Part shown: piece by piece, positions 41,513 through 50,174 of the stretch
Position numbering within the stretch: the stretch's first letter is position 1
Layout of the letters: each line of letters opens with the position of its first letter
Source of the DNA: Mitsuaria chitosanitabida ATCC BAA-476 = NBRC 102408
Lineage (GTDB): Bacteria; Pseudomonadota; Gammaproteobacteria; Burkholderiales; Burkholderiaceae_C
Direction: 5' to 3'
DNA: 64,000 bases
Assembly: GCF_001598255.1 (NCBI RefSeq)
Contig: NZ_BCYP01000022.1
Location: 62,001 to 126,000, forward strand
Translations under genes and position numbers: made by a program
Notes under the pieces: generated by a model
Seen by the model: only the letters and a program-made list of their open reading frames with translations
The model's database searches: none
Told to the model about the DNA's origin: nothing

Positions 41513-42781
41513 TCAGCGTCGCTCGACCAGTACCGGCGTCAGCGCCATCGCCGTGCGGACGCGCTCCGCGGCGGCGCGCGCGTCCTCGCGGCTGGTGAAC
41601 GGACCGGCCTGCAGGCGGTGCAGGTTCTTGTCCTTGAAGATGGTCAGCATCGGCGCGAGCTCTTCCATGCCGCGCGTGAACTGCTCGCGCAGCTGCTCCG
41701 CGCCTTCGAGGCGGGAGAAGGCACCGAACTGCAGCCAGAAGCCTTGCGCGGCCGCGATCTTCAGCGCGGGGACCGGTGCCTTCGGATCGGTCGCGGCGAT
41801 CGCGCCGGCGGTCGCGGTGGCCACGGCATCGGCCTTGGTCTGGCCGGCGGGCGGCAGGTCGCTGCCCGGAGGCAGGGCAGTGATCGGGATCTGCACCATC
41901 CCGGCGTTGCCGGTCATCACGTCGGAGGCGGAGGTCGCCGCCGTGGCGACCGCGGGGACCGGGTTGCTCGCCGCCGGGGCGGTCTGCGCGACGGCGGCTG
42001 ACGCGGGCTTCACGCCGGCGGAGCGCGCGGGCGTCGGGGCCGCGGCGACGACCGGGGCCGGCGTCATGGGCGGGCGCATCTGGGCGGTGGTCGGGAGCTC
42101 GGGCGCGCCGCTGGGCGTGGCCGCGGCGTAGACCGGCGTGTCGGGCGCGACCTTGGGGTCGGGCGACAGCGTGTCGCGGTCCTTGGTCCAGGCGCCGGTG
42201 CGGATGTCCTCGTAGGTGATGCGCTCGATCTCGACCGGCGCCACGCCGTGCAGCACGTCCAGCTTGAGCGCGGCGGTGTAGCTCAGGTCGATGATGCGGC
42301 CCTTGTGGAAGGGGCCGCGGTCGTTGATGCGGACGATGACCTCGCGGCCGTTCTTCGGGTTGCGGACGCGGGCGTAGCTCGGGATGGGCATGGTCGCGTG
42401 GGCGGCCGTCATCGCGTACATGTTGTAGACCTCGCCGCTGGAGGTCGGCTTGCCGTGGAACTTGCGGCCGTACCAGGAGGCCAGGCCCTTCTGCACCAGC
42501 GGCTTGTCGTCGGCGACGGGCTCGTAGCGCTCGCCCAGGACCTCATAGGGCTTGTTGGGGCCGCCCTTGCGGATGCTCTCCATGCGCGGCATCGCGTCGG
42601 GGACGTTCTTGAGGTCGGACGGGATGTCCGTGCCGGGGCCGTCCCGGTCGGGCCAGGTGGTGACCTTGGGGCCGCCCGGGACGGGGCGGCTGGGGGCGGG
42701 ACCGCGGCTGGCGCAGGCGGCCAGGATCAGGGCACACGTCAGGACGGCCAGGCGCTGGCCGGCGGGGCGGGCTTCAAACAT
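41513..42781 (-). CDS. rlpA: Septal ring lytic transglycosylase RlpA family lipoprotein
   Basis: A 422-residue lipoprotein. The signal peptide ends in the lipobox LAAC (Cys23), followed by a double-psi beta-barrel domain (about residues 90-185) with the active-site signatures GLASWYGRKFHGKPTSSGE and VRINDRGPFHKGRIIDLS, a Pro/Ala-rich linker (about 200-325), and a C-terminal SPOR domain (about 345-420) that binds denuded glycan strands at the septum. RlpA cleaves such glycans and helps daughter-cell separation. The start at 42781 gives a normal signal peptide; the longer frame from 42817 is not needed. Single gene, divergent from the FAH-family gene. Confidence 0.93.
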   Translation of the reverse strand: MFEARPAGQRLAVLTCALILAACASRGPAPSRPVPGGPKVTTWPDRDGPGTDIPSDLKNVPDAMPRMESIRKGGPNKPYEVLGERYEPVADDKPLVQKGLASWYGRKFHGKPTSSGEVYNMYAMTAAHATMPIPSYARVRNPKNGREVIVRINDRGPFHKGRIIDLSYTAALKLDVLHGVAPVEIERITYEDIRTGAWTKDRDTLSPDPKVAPDTPVYAAATPSGAPELPTTAQMRPPMTPAPVVAAAPTPARSAGVKPASAAVAQTAPAASNPVPAVATAATSASDVMTGNAGMVQIPITALPPGSDLPPAGQTKADAVATATAGAIAATDPKAPVPALKIAAAQGFWLQFGAFSRLEGAEQLREQFTRGMEELAPMLTIFKDKNLHRLQAGPFTSREDARAAAERVRTAMALTPVLVERR

Positions 42782-42899
42782 GGGCGCAACCCTAGCAATG
42801 CGCCACGGTTTTGCCAAGGTTATGCTCCACGGTCCCCTTGGGCGTTTCGCCTGCTTTCCTCCCCTTTCCGGTCGTTTCGACCGTCAAGTCCGCACCGTC

Positions 42900-43598
42900 A
42901 TGAGCACCTACCTCTTCCCCCCCGCGCCGCAGGCCGCCGTGGCCGTGCGCGGCAGCGACGCGCTTTACGCCGTCAGCCGGATCTTCTGCGTCGGCCGCAA
43001 CTACGCCGCCCACGCCCGCGAGATGGGCAGCGATCCGGACCGCGAGCCTCCCTTCTATTTCACCAAGCCGGCCAGCGCGCTGGCGCCGTCGGGCGGGACC
43101 ATCCCCTACGCGCCCGGCACCAAGAACCTGCATTACGAGATGGAGCTGGTCGTGGCGATCGGCAAGCCGGTCTTCAAGGCCACGCCCGAGCAGGCCGCCG
43201 ACGCGGTCTGGGGCTACGCCGCCGGTCTGGACATGACGCGCCGTGACCTGCAGAACGAGGCCAAGGCCATCGGCCGCCCCTGGGATCTGGGCAAGGGCTT
43301 CGAGCACTCGGCCGTGATCACCGAGCTGGTGCCGCGCAGCGAGCAGGGCGAACTGAGCAAGGGTGCGATCACGCTGTCCGTGAACGGCGTCGAGAAGCAG
43401 CGCGGCGACCTGTCCGACATGATCTGGAGCATCCCCGAGCTGGTGGCCAATCTGTCGCAGTTCTATCACCTGGAGCCGGGCGACCTGATCTACACCGGCA
43501 CGCCCGAGGGCGTGGGCCCGGTCAAGCCCGGCGACAAGATCGTCGGCGTGATCGAGGGCTTCGGCGAGCTGACGATCACCATCGGCGACGCCGAGTAA
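42900..43598 (+). CDS. Fumarylacetoacetate hydrolase family protein
   Basis: A 232-residue cytosolic hydrolase or decarboxylase of the FAH superfamily. Typical residues are FCVGRNYAAHAREMG at the start of the domain, the metal-binding LHYEMELVVAIG glutamates, the DMTRRDLQNEAK stretch and IYTGTPEGVGPVKPGD near the end. Short members of ~230 residues with this pattern are commonly fumarylpyruvate hydrolases or oxaloacetate tautomerases/decarboxylases; the substrate is not decided here. nadC follows after 18 bp, so the two genes are likely one operon. Confidence 0.88.
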   Translation: MSTYLFPPAPQAAVAVRGSDALYAVSRIFCVGRNYAAHAREMGSDPDREPPFYFTKPASALAPSGGTIPYAPGTKNLHYEMELVVAIGKPVFKATPEQAADAVWGYAAGLDMTRRDLQNEAKAIGRPWDLGKGFEHSAVITELVPRSEQGELSKGAITLSVNGVEKQRGDLSDMIWSIPELVANLSQFYHLEPGDLIYTGTPEGVGPVKPGDKIVGVIEGFGELTITIGDAE

Positions 43599-43616
43599 GC
43601 CGACCGGGCCGACAGC

Positions 43617-44477
43617 ATGTTCGATCACAACGAGACCCTGGACGAAGCCCGCGCGCGCAACATCCGCGATGCGCTGTTCGAGGACATCGGCATCAGCGAC
43701 TGGACCGCGCGCCTCGTGCCGGCGGACCGCCGCGTGCAGGCCCATGTGCGCGTGCGCGAGGCGGCGGTGCTGTGCGGCCGCGAGTGGTTCGAGGGCGTGT
43801 TCTCGGCGCTGGACGGGTCCTCGCGCATCGAGTGGCTCTACGAGGAGGGCGCCGACATGACGCCCGACTCCGTGGTCTGCCGCATCGAGGCCGACGGTCG
43901 GGCGCTGCTGTCGGCGGAGCGACCGGCGCTGAACTTCCTGCAGCTGCTGTCGGGCACGGCGACCACGACGCGGGCCCATGCCCGCGCCATCGAGGGCGCG
44001 AGTCCGAATCCGCGCGGCTGCGTGGTGCTGGACACGCGCAAGACCTTGCCGGGGCTGCGGCTGGCGCAGAAGTACGCGGTGCGTGTGGGTGGTGGCGCGA
44101 ACCAGCGTCTGGCGCTCTACGACGGGATCCTGATCAAGGAGAACCACATCGCGGCGGCGGGCGGCGTGTCACAGGCCTTGCGCGCGGCGCAGGCCTTGAA
44201 CGCGGGCGTGTCGGTGCAGGTCGAGGTCGAGACCCTCGATCAGCTGCGCGAGGCGCTGGCCGCCGGCGCGGTCAGCGTGCTGCTGGACAACTTCAGCGAG
44301 CCGATGATGCGCGAGGCGGTGGCCATCACCGCGGGGCAGGCCTTGCTCGAGGTGTCGGGCGGCGTGGCGCTGGACCAGCTGCGCTGGATCGCGGCGACGG
44401 GCGTGGACCGGATCTCGGTCGGGCGTCTCACGAAGGACGCCAAGGCGGTTGATTACTCGATGCGGGTCGACGGCTGA
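43617..44477 (+). CDS. nadC: Nicotinate-nucleotide pyrophosphorylase (carboxylating)
   Basis: A 286-residue quinolinate phosphoribosyltransferase: quinolinate + PRPP to nicotinate mononucleotide + CO2 + PPi, the third step of de novo NAD synthesis. Diagnostic segments are AERPALNFLQLLSGTATTT, the quinolinate/PRPP-contact LDTRKTLPGLRLAQKYAVRVGG, LIKENHI and VEVETLDQL, with ISVGRLTKDAKAVDYSM at the end. Length fits the family. No nadA or nadB is adjacent. A strong terminator follows about 30 bp after the stop. Confidence 0.96.
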   Translation: MFDHNETLDEARARNIRDALFEDIGISDWTARLVPADRRVQAHVRVREAAVLCGREWFEGVFSALDGSSRIEWLYEEGADMTPDSVVCRIEADGRALLSAERPALNFLQLLSGTATTTRAHARAIEGASPNPRGCVVLDTRKTLPGLRLAQKYAVRVGGGANQRLALYDGILIKENHIAAAGGVSQALRAAQALNAGVSVQVEVETLDQLREALAAGAVSVLLDNFSEPMMREAVAITAGQALLEVSGGVALDQLRWIAATGVDRISVGRLTKDAKAVDYSMRVDG

Positions 44478-44507
44478 CGCTGGCTCAAACATCAGCGAGC
44501 TCTGCAA

Positions 44508-44540
44508 TTCGGCGCCATTTCTGGCGCCGAACTTCTTTCT
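44508..44540 (+). terminator. Intrinsic terminator of nadC
   Basis: TTCGGCGCCA and TGGCGCCGAA pair perfectly (10 bp) around a TTTC loop, followed by CTTCTTTCT. It lies 30 bp after the nadC stop and 40 bp before the next gene's start. Confidence 0.82.
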
Positions 44541-44579
44541 GACACTGCGGGTCTTCTTTCTTCGAAGGAGTCAGCAGAG

Positions 44580-45353
44580 ATGGAAGCAAGCAATGACGAA
44601 CGCGTGCCCGACGCGAATGCCGGGGCGCTCCGGGAGATCCTGAGCCGCTGGTCGGCCAGCATGGCGACGCTGGTGCTCAACGAGGTCGAGGCGCGGCTTC
44701 GGCTCATGGCGGAGCTGCGCGGGAAGCTCGAGGTGCTCGGGGTCGATGAGGTCCACGAGTTGCAGCCGCTCTTCAAGCGCGGGCTGTGGATGCTCGGGTC
44801 GGAGTTCGAGTCGGCGGAGTTCACGTCCAACGTGGGCATGACGCGCGTGATCCGGCAGCTGCTCAAGGTGCCGACGGAAAGGGCCTCGCGCCATCGCCCC
44901 GACTTCGTGGTGTTGCCCGAATCCAGCGTCGGCCTCTACGCCTGTCCTTCCTATGACGGCGGCCACGAGGTGGATGGTGTCGATCGCATCGTGATCATCG
45001 AGCTGAAGACGACCGGCAAGGAGATCGGCGACGCCGAGCGGGCGCAGGTATGGAAGTACATCAAGGAGCTGCGGAGAAAGGGCTGCCTCCGGCCGGGCTC
45101 GAAGGTGGATGGCTATGTGCTGGGCTCGGCGATAGAACGCGGCGAGGAGGAGCCCTTTGTCTACGGATCGCTGGGTACCGTGACGCTCATGCGCTACGAC
45201 ACGCTGCTGGAGCGTGCCGAGCGTCGTCTCCTCAATCTCTACGACAAGATCAAGGACGCGCCCTTTCTGACCTCGTCGTCCAGCACCCCCGGGCCCGCGC
45301 CGGCGGCCCTGCCGCAAATGGCCGAGGCCGAGGACGGCCACGCCGCGGACTGA
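44580..45353 (+). CDS. Orphan PD-(D/E)XK nuclease-like protein (Shedu/DUF4263-like)
   Basis: A 257-residue protein. Residues about 55-200 resemble the C-terminal nuclease-like region of large HSP90-type ATPase proteins and of Shedu-type defence proteins: LFKRGLWMLGSEFESAEFTSN, then RPDFVV (D108), then the strand VIIELKTTG with E141 and K143, and AQVWKYIKEL with Q156, the E-x-K and following Q of the PD-(D/E)XK fold. No ATPase domain is present, and the N-terminus (about 50 residues) is a helical lead-in. AAGGAG precedes the ATG by 9 bases, so it is a separate gene and not a broken tail. Function is not shown; DNA or RNA cleavage in phage defence is one inference. Confidence 0.7.
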   Translation: MEASNDERVPDANAGALREILSRWSASMATLVLNEVEARLRLMAELRGKLEVLGVDEVHELQPLFKRGLWMLGSEFESAEFTSNVGMTRVIRQLLKVPTERASRHRPDFVVLPESSVGLYACPSYDGGHEVDGVDRIVIIELKTTGKEIGDAERAQVWKYIKELRRKGCLRPGSKVDGYVLGSAIERGEEEPFVYGSLGTVTLMRYDTLLERAERRLLNLYDKIKDAPFLTSSSSTPGPAPAALPQMAEAEDGHAAD

Positions 45354-45387
45354 CATGACGCGGCGGGCACCCGCCCAGTGCCCGCCA

Positions 45388-45449
45388 CACCAATCTTGTG
45401 CGCAAGCCTGGTGCGCGGATGCCCACCAAGCTTGCATACAAGACCGGTG
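45388..45449 (+). promoter_or_regulatory. Pair of 26-bp operators before the GntR gene
   Basis: Two copies of CACCA-N2-CTTG-N4-CAAG-N2-YGGTG lie at 45388-45413 and 45424-45449, with centres 36 bp apart. Each is an extended palindrome of two nested half-site pairs, as expected for a dimeric GntR/FCD regulator binding cooperatively. The downstream GntR gene is the obvious candidate, implying autoregulation and control of the whole transporter operon. The first A/T-rich word within the sites (GCATACAAG) may double as a promoter element. Confidence 0.75.
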
Positions 45450-45505
45450 CACCTGGGAAGGCGCGCTGACGCGGCGGCTGGCACGGAAGCTGCAAAGCCT
45501 CGTGC

Positions 45506-46234
45506 ATGGGCACCACCGCCACCGACATCAGCCAACGCATCATCGAAGCGGTGCTGGCGCAGAAGCTCGCCCCCGGCACGCGGCTGGGAGAGCAGCAGCT
45601 GGCCATGCTCTTCGACTGCAGCCGCACCATCGTGCGGGAGGCGCTGACCCGCCTGGCCGCCCGCGGCATCGTGACGGTCAGCGCGCGTCGCGGCTGGTAT
45701 CTGATCGAGCCCTCGCGCGATGACGCCCGCGAGGCCTTCGAGGCCCGCCGCGTCATCGAGCTCGGCCTGCTGCGCGGCCGACCCGCGCTCGACAAGCCCG
45801 CGCTCACCCGATTGAAGAAGCACCTCGCGCAGGAGAAGGCCGCGCTGCGCGGTGACGACGTCGGCGCGCGCAGCTTCCTGCTCGGCGACTTCCATGTCTG
45901 CCTGGCCGAATGCCTGGGCAACAGCCTGCTCGCCGACGCGCTGCGCGACTTCACCGCGCGCACCACGCTGATCGCGATGCTCTACCAGTCCTCCCACGAT
46001 GCCGCGCAGTCCTGCCAGGAGCACGTCGCCATCGTGGCCGCGCTCGAGCAGGGCGACGCCGCCCGCGCCGAGGCGCTGATGGCCGAGCACCTCGCCAGCG
46101 TGCAATCGGCGCTGCAGCTCGAGACGCCCACCGACGACCCGCTGCATCAGCTGCGCCAGGCGCTGGCGCCGGTGACGCCGCCGGGCACGCCCCCCGAATC
46201 CGCCCCCGCCCCCTACCTAGGAGCCTTGCTATGA
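45506..46234 (+). CDS. GntR-family regulator (FCD subgroup) of the amino-acid transporter operon
   Basis: A 242-residue repressor-type regulator. The N-terminal winged helix (about residues 8-70) holds GEQQLAMLFDCSRTIVREALTRLAARGIV, and the FCD effector domain (about 80-215) has the metal-site pattern with DFHVCLAECLGN and SCQEHVAIVAALEQGD. FCD regulators bind small organic acids or amino acids. It is the first gene of an operon with a binding protein, two permeases and an ATPase, overlapping the binding-protein gene by ATGA. Two paired operators lie just upstream. Confidence 0.9.
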   Translation: MGTTATDISQRIIEAVLAQKLAPGTRLGEQQLAMLFDCSRTIVREALTRLAARGIVTVSARRGWYLIEPSRDDAREAFEARRVIELGLLRGRPALDKPALTRLKKHLAQEKAALRGDDVGARSFLLGDFHVCLAECLGNSLLADALRDFTARTTLIAMLYQSSHDAAQSCQEHVAIVAALEQGDAARAEALMAEHLASVQSALQLETPTDDPLHQLRQALAPVTPPGTPPESAPAPYLGALL

Positions 46235-47055
46235 GCCACGCCGACCGTTCCTCCGCCCGTTCGACCGTCCGTTCGCTGGTGCCGCGCCGCCTGCTGCTGG
46301 CCGCCGGTCTTGGCCTCCTCGCGCTGGGCGCGCAGGCGCAGACCGCGCTGGACGCGATCACCAAGTCCAAGACCATCAAGATCGCCATCCCCACCGACTA
46401 CCCGCCCTACGGCTTCGTCGGCCCCGACATGAAGCCGCAAGGCCTGGACGTCGCGATGGCCGAGCTGATCGCCGCCAAGCTGGGCGTGAAGGTCGAGCTG
46501 GTCCCCGTGACCAGCGCCAACCGCATCCCGTATCTGCAGACGAAGAAGGCCGACCTGGTCATCTCCACGCTGGGCAAGAACCCGGAGCGCGAGAAGGTCA
46601 TCAACTTCAGCGCCGCCTATGCGCCCTTCTTCCAGGCGGTCTTCGCGCCCAAGAATGTCGCGGTGAAGAGCTTCGCCGACCTGGCCGGCAAGTCGGTCGC
46701 GGTGACCCGCGGCGCGATGGAGGACCAGGAACTGGCCAAGGTCGCCCCGGCCTCGCTGGAGTTCAAGCGCTTCGAGGACAACAACGCGACCATCGCGGCC
46801 TTCGCCGCGGGTCAGACGCAGGTGCTGGCCACCAGCGCCGCCGTCGCCGGCAACCTGATGCAGCGTCAACCTGGGCTGAACGTCGAGTACAAGCTGCTGC
46901 TCAAGGACAGCCCCTGCTTCGTCGGCGTCGCCAAGGGCGAGGACGCGCTGCTGGCCAAGGTGAACGCCGTCATCGCGGCCGCCAAGCAGGCCGGCGAGCT
47001 GGAAGCGCTCTCCAAGAAGTGGCTGGGCCGCGGCGCCGGCGAGTTGCCGCTGTGA
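46231..47055 (+). CDS. Periplasmic amino-acid-binding protein of an ABC transporter
   Basis: A 274-residue exported protein of the polar amino-acid (family 3) solute-binding group. The signal peptide is RRLLLAAGLGLLALGAQAQ, followed by the family opening ITKSKTIKIAIPTDYPPYGFVGPDMKPQGLDVAMAE, and the ADLVISTLGKNPEREKVINFSAAY segment that contains ligand-contacting Arg residues. The substrate is a polar or basic amino acid or an opine-like compound; it cannot be narrowed from sequence alone. TAGGAG gives a good ribosome-binding site. A GC hairpin follows, before the permease genes. Confidence 0.92.
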   Translation: MSHADRSSARSTVRSLVPRRLLLAAGLGLLALGAQAQTALDAITKSKTIKIAIPTDYPPYGFVGPDMKPQGLDVAMAELIAAKLGVKVELVPVTSANRIPYLQTKKADLVISTLGKNPEREKVINFSAAYAPFFQAVFAPKNVAVKSFADLAGKSVAVTRGAMEDQELAKVAPASLEFKRFEDNNATIAAFAAGQTQVLATSAAVAGNLMQRQPGLNVEYKLLLKDSPCFVGVAKGEDALLAKVNAVIAAAKQAGELEALSKKWLGRGAGELPL

Positions 47056-47058
47056 TGC

Positions 47059-47074
47059 GGCGCGCGATCGCGCC
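47059..47074. other. Intercistronic hairpin after the binding-protein gene
   Basis: GGCGCG-CGAT-CGCGCC forms a short, very stable stem just after the stop codon. In ABC operons such hairpins often protect the upstream message and raise the amount of binding protein relative to permeases; that role here is inferred from position. Confidence 0.4.
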
Positions 47075-47163
47075 GGCCGTGGACGTCCAGCGTCGCTGAC
47101 GTCCCGGGCTCGCGCGCCGCGCATGGATCGACTCCCAGTGCTTCCCGCGATGAGGACCTTCCC

Positions 47164-47886
47164 ATGATCGAGTTCGACTTCGGCGCCGTCCTCGCCGAAT
47201 GGCCGCTGCTGCTGCGCGGTCTGGCGTGGACGGTCGGTCTCACCGCGGTGGCCGTGCCGCTGGGCCTGCTCATCGCCACCGCGGGCGCGTGGTCGCGCGT
47301 CTGTGGTCCGGTGTGGCTGCGCCGCGCGGTCGGTGCCTACGTCGAGGCGCTGCGCAACACGCCCTTCATCGTCCAGCTCTTCTTCATCTTCTTCGGGCTG
47401 CCGTCGCTGGGCGTGAAGCTCTCGCCGGAGACAGCCTCCCTGATCGCGATGACGCTGAACCTGGGCGCCTACGGCACCGAGATCCTGCGCTCGGGCATCC
47501 AGGCCGCGCCGCGCGGGCAGTGGGAAGCGGCGCAAAGCCTGGCCCTCGGTCCGATGCAGGTCTTCACGCGCGTGATCCTGCCGCCCGCCTTCAAGCGCGT
47601 GTGGCCGGCGCTGACCAGCCAGATCGTCATCGTGATGCTGGGCTCGGCGGTGTGCGGGCAGATCTCCACCGAGGAACTCAGCTACGCCGCCAACCTCATC
47701 CAGAGCCGCAACTTCCGCGCCTTCGAGGCCTTCATCATCGCGACGCTGATCTATCTGGCGCTGTCGATGGCGGTACGGCGCCTGCTGCTGTGGGCCGGTC
47801 CGCGCTGGTTCTTCGGCGGCAGGCCCGCCCGGCCGGCAGCCCCGATGGCATCGACATCGCCCAGCGGCGCGGGAGCCCGCCCATGA
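47164..47886 (+). CDS. ABC transporter permease 1, polar amino-acid family
   Basis: A 240-residue inner-membrane permease of the HisM/GlnP type, with about five helices. The family start FDFGAVLAEWPLLLRGLAWTVGLTAVAVPLG and the cytoplasmic coupling (EAA) loop GQWEAAQSLALGPMQVFTRVILPPAFKRVWP are clear. The C-terminus ends with a basic, Pro/Ala-rich stretch. It overlaps the second permease gene by ATGA, so the two are made together as a heterodimer. Confidence 0.93.
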   Translation: MIEFDFGAVLAEWPLLLRGLAWTVGLTAVAVPLGLLIATAGAWSRVCGPVWLRRAVGAYVEALRNTPFIVQLFFIFFGLPSLGVKLSPETASLIAMTLNLGAYGTEILRSGIQAAPRGQWEAAQSLALGPMQVFTRVILPPAFKRVWPALTSQIVIVMLGSAVCGQISTEELSYAANLIQSRNFRAFEAFIIATLIYLALSMAVRRLLLWAGPRWFFGGRPARPAAPMASTSPSGAGARP

Positions 47887-48536
47887 TCGAGTTCACCCTC
47901 TGGGACATCCTGCGCAACCTGGCGCTCGCGCTGCGCTGGACGGTGGCGCTGTCGCTGATCGCCTTCATCGGCGGCGGGCTGGTGGGCGCGGCACTGCTGT
48001 GCCTGCGCATCGGCCTCGGCCCGTGGACGCGCCGCGCGATCAGCGTCTACATCGCGGTCTTCCAAGGGACGCCGCTGCTGATGCAGCTCTTCCTCGCCTA
48101 CTTCGGCCTGGCCTTGCTGGGCATCGAGGTCTCGGCGTGGACGGCGGCCTCGCTGGCGCTGACGCTCTACACCAGCGCCTACCTGGTCGAGATCTGGCGC
48201 GGTTGCGTCGAGGCCGTGCCGAAAGGCCAGTGGGAGGCCGCGCGCAGCTTGGCGATGAGCTTCGGCGAGCAGCTGCGCCACGTGATCCTGCCGCAGGCGA
48301 TGCGGCTGGCCGTCGCCCCGACGGTGGGCTTCCTGGTGCAGGTGATCAAGGGGACCGCGCTGGCCTCGGTGATCGGCTTCGTGGAGCTGACCAAGGCCGG
48401 CGGGATGATCGCCAACGCAAGCTTCAAGCCCTTCCTGGTCTTCGGCTGCGTGGCGTTGTTCTATTTCGCGCTGTGCTTCCCCGTGAGCCTGGCCGCCCGA
48501 CAACTGGAAAGGAAACAGCATGGCCGCGCTGCCTGA
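47883..48536 (+). CDS. ABC transporter permease 2, polar amino-acid family
   Basis: A 217-residue inner-membrane permease, partner of the upstream gene. The helix pattern is the same and the EAA loop reads KGQWEAARSLAMSFGEQLRHVILPQAMRLAV. The start overlaps the previous stop by ATGA, and its stop overlaps the ATPase gene by 17 bases, keeping the order permease-permease-ATPase in one tightly coupled message. Confidence 0.93.
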   Translation: MIEFTLWDILRNLALALRWTVALSLIAFIGGGLVGAALLCLRIGLGPWTRRAISVYIAVFQGTPLLMQLFLAYFGLALLGIEVSAWTAASLALTLYTSAYLVEIWRGCVEAVPKGQWEAARSLAMSFGEQLRHVILPQAMRLAVAPTVGFLVQVIKGTALASVIGFVELTKAGGMIANASFKPFLVFGCVALFYFALCFPVSLAARQLERKQHGRAA

Positions 48537-49317
48537 CGACGTCGCTGAGGATCAACTGCCGCGGGTCGCGCCCTTCCCCGGCGTGCCCATCGTGCGCATC
48601 ACCGCGCTGCGCAAGTCCTACGGGACCAACGAGGTGCTCAAGGGCATCGACCTGGACGTGATGCGGGGCGAGGTCATCGCGCTGATCGGCAAGAGCGGCT
48701 CCGGCAAGAGCACGCTGCTGCGCTGCATCAACGGACTGGAGCAGTTCCAGGATGGATCGCTGCGGGTGGCCGACAAGCCGCTGCTGCACGACAGCGCGAT
48801 GGCGATGCGCGCGCTGCGGCAGCAGGTCGGGATGATCTTCCAGAGCTTCAACCTGTTCCCGCACCTGAGCGTGGGCCGCAACGTGATGCTGGCGCCGACG
48901 CTGGTGAAGCGGCGCTCCGACAAGGAGGCCGCGGAGCAGGCGCGCGCGCTGCTGGCGCGGGTCGGTCTGGCGGAGAAATTCGACGCCATGCCGGATCAGC
49001 TCAGCGGCGGTCAGCAGCAGCGGGTGGCGATCGCCCGCGCGCTGGCGATGGAGCCGCAGGTGCTGCTGTGCGACGAGATCACCTCGGCGCTGGACCCGGA
49101 GCTGGTCGGCGAGGTGCTGCGCGTCGTCGAGTCGCTGGCGGAGGAGGGCATGACGCTGCTGATGGTCACGCACGAGATGAACTTCGCGCGCAAGGTGGCG
49201 GATCGGGTGATCTTCATGCACCAGGGACGCGTGCATGAGATCGGTCCGCCGGCCGACTTGTTCGGGTCGCCGCGGACGCCGGAGCTGAGGCAGTTCCTGT
49301 CGTCGCTGCACGATTGA
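48520..49317 (+). CDS. ABC transporter ATP-binding protein, polar amino-acid family
   Basis: A 265-residue cytosolic ATPase of the GlnQ/HisP type. The Walker A loop is IGKSGSGKST, the Q-loop region FQSFNLFPHLSV, the signature LSGGQQQRVAIARAL, Walker B VLLCDEITSALDPE and the H-loop MVTHEM. It has a ~25-residue N-terminal extension before the core. It energises the two upstream permeases with the binding protein and closes the GntR-led operon. Confidence 0.94.
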   Translation: MAALPDDVAEDQLPRVAPFPGVPIVRITALRKSYGTNEVLKGIDLDVMRGEVIALIGKSGSGKSTLLRCINGLEQFQDGSLRVADKPLLHDSAMAMRALRQQVGMIFQSFNLFPHLSVGRNVMLAPTLVKRRSDKEAAEQARALLARVGLAEKFDAMPDQLSGGQQQRVAIARALAMEPQVLLCDEITSALDPELVGEVLRVVESLAEEGMTLLMVTHEMNFARKVADRVIFMHQGRVHEIGPPADLFGSPRTPELRQFLSSLHD

Positions 49318-49373
49318 ACCCGAGGCAGCCGTTAGCATCCGGCCCATCAGAAGATCATGAGGGAGGGCGGGCG

Positions 49374-50123
49374 ATGCTCGGCAAATGGAATCGGAGGGCG
49401 ACGGGTCTCGCCATCCTGCTGGCGACGATGGGCGTGATGGCGCAGGAGTCGACGGTCGCGTCGGCGCCCGCGGGCAGCGAGCCCCCCATCCCACGCATCA
49501 CCGATCAGCACCGGCAACGCTTCGATGCGGCCACCCAGCTGCTGCGGTCGGGGAAGACCGAGGCCGCCCTGGCCGGCTTCCAGACCTTGTCCACCGAACT
49601 GGCCGGCCCGCTCGACGTGTCGGGCGCCCGCTACTTCTGTGATCGCGGAAACGCCGAGGAAGTGGCGCGCATGCTGACGATGGCCATGGTGAGCACTCGC
49701 GCCGAGGTGCGGCTGATCACCGTCAATGCCTTGGTCTGTGATTCGCTCTACGGCAAGGCCTTCGCCCTGGTGGATCTCAAGCGGCTGCCGGAGGCGCGCG
49801 ACGTGCTGGAGCAGGTCGTGGGGTTGGCGTCGGTGAACTCGACCTACAAGAGCGAGCTCGCGCATGTGCTGGCGATGACCGGCCAACCGCTCCGGGCGCT
49901 GACGCTGTATCGGGAGGCGCAGGAGAACGCGGAATTCGACCCTGAGGGTTCCCGGGCGCACAGGCAGGCCGTCGCGCTCCGCGGTCAGGGCTATGCGCTG
50001 GTCGAGCTGCGCCGCTGGGACGAGGCCGAGGCGGCCTATCGGCAGTCGCAGACCTTCGAGCCGGACAACAAGATCGCCAGCGACGAGATCCTCTTCATCC
50101 GACAGAATCGCCCGCAGCGCTGA
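49374..50123 (+). CDS. Exported tetratricopeptide-repeat protein
   Basis: A 249-residue protein with a signal peptide (RRATGLAILLATMGVMAQ) and TPR motifs in the second half (CDSLYGKAFALVDLKRLPEARDVLEQVV; AVALRGQGYALVELRRWDEAEAAYRQSQTFEPDN). The start at 49374 has GGAGGGCGG before it; a longer frame from 49314 overlaps the ATPase stop and is rejected. I do not know its role. A second, broken copy of its C-terminal motif is at 51382-51501, so the region has undergone a duplication. Confidence 0.8.
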   Translation: MLGKWNRRATGLAILLATMGVMAQESTVASAPAGSEPPIPRITDQHRQRFDAATQLLRSGKTEAALAGFQTLSTELAGPLDVSGARYFCDRGNAEEVARMLTMAMVSTRAEVRLITVNALVCDSLYGKAFALVDLKRLPEARDVLEQVVGLASVNSTYKSELAHVLAMTGQPLRALTLYREAQENAEFDPEGSRAHRQAVALRGQGYALVELRRWDEAEAAYRQSQTFEPDNKIASDEILFIRQNRPQR

Positions 50124-50174
50124 GCAACGACGGCGCCCTGCCTGGGCGTCGCTTGCCGTGTCGAAGGAGTCCCC

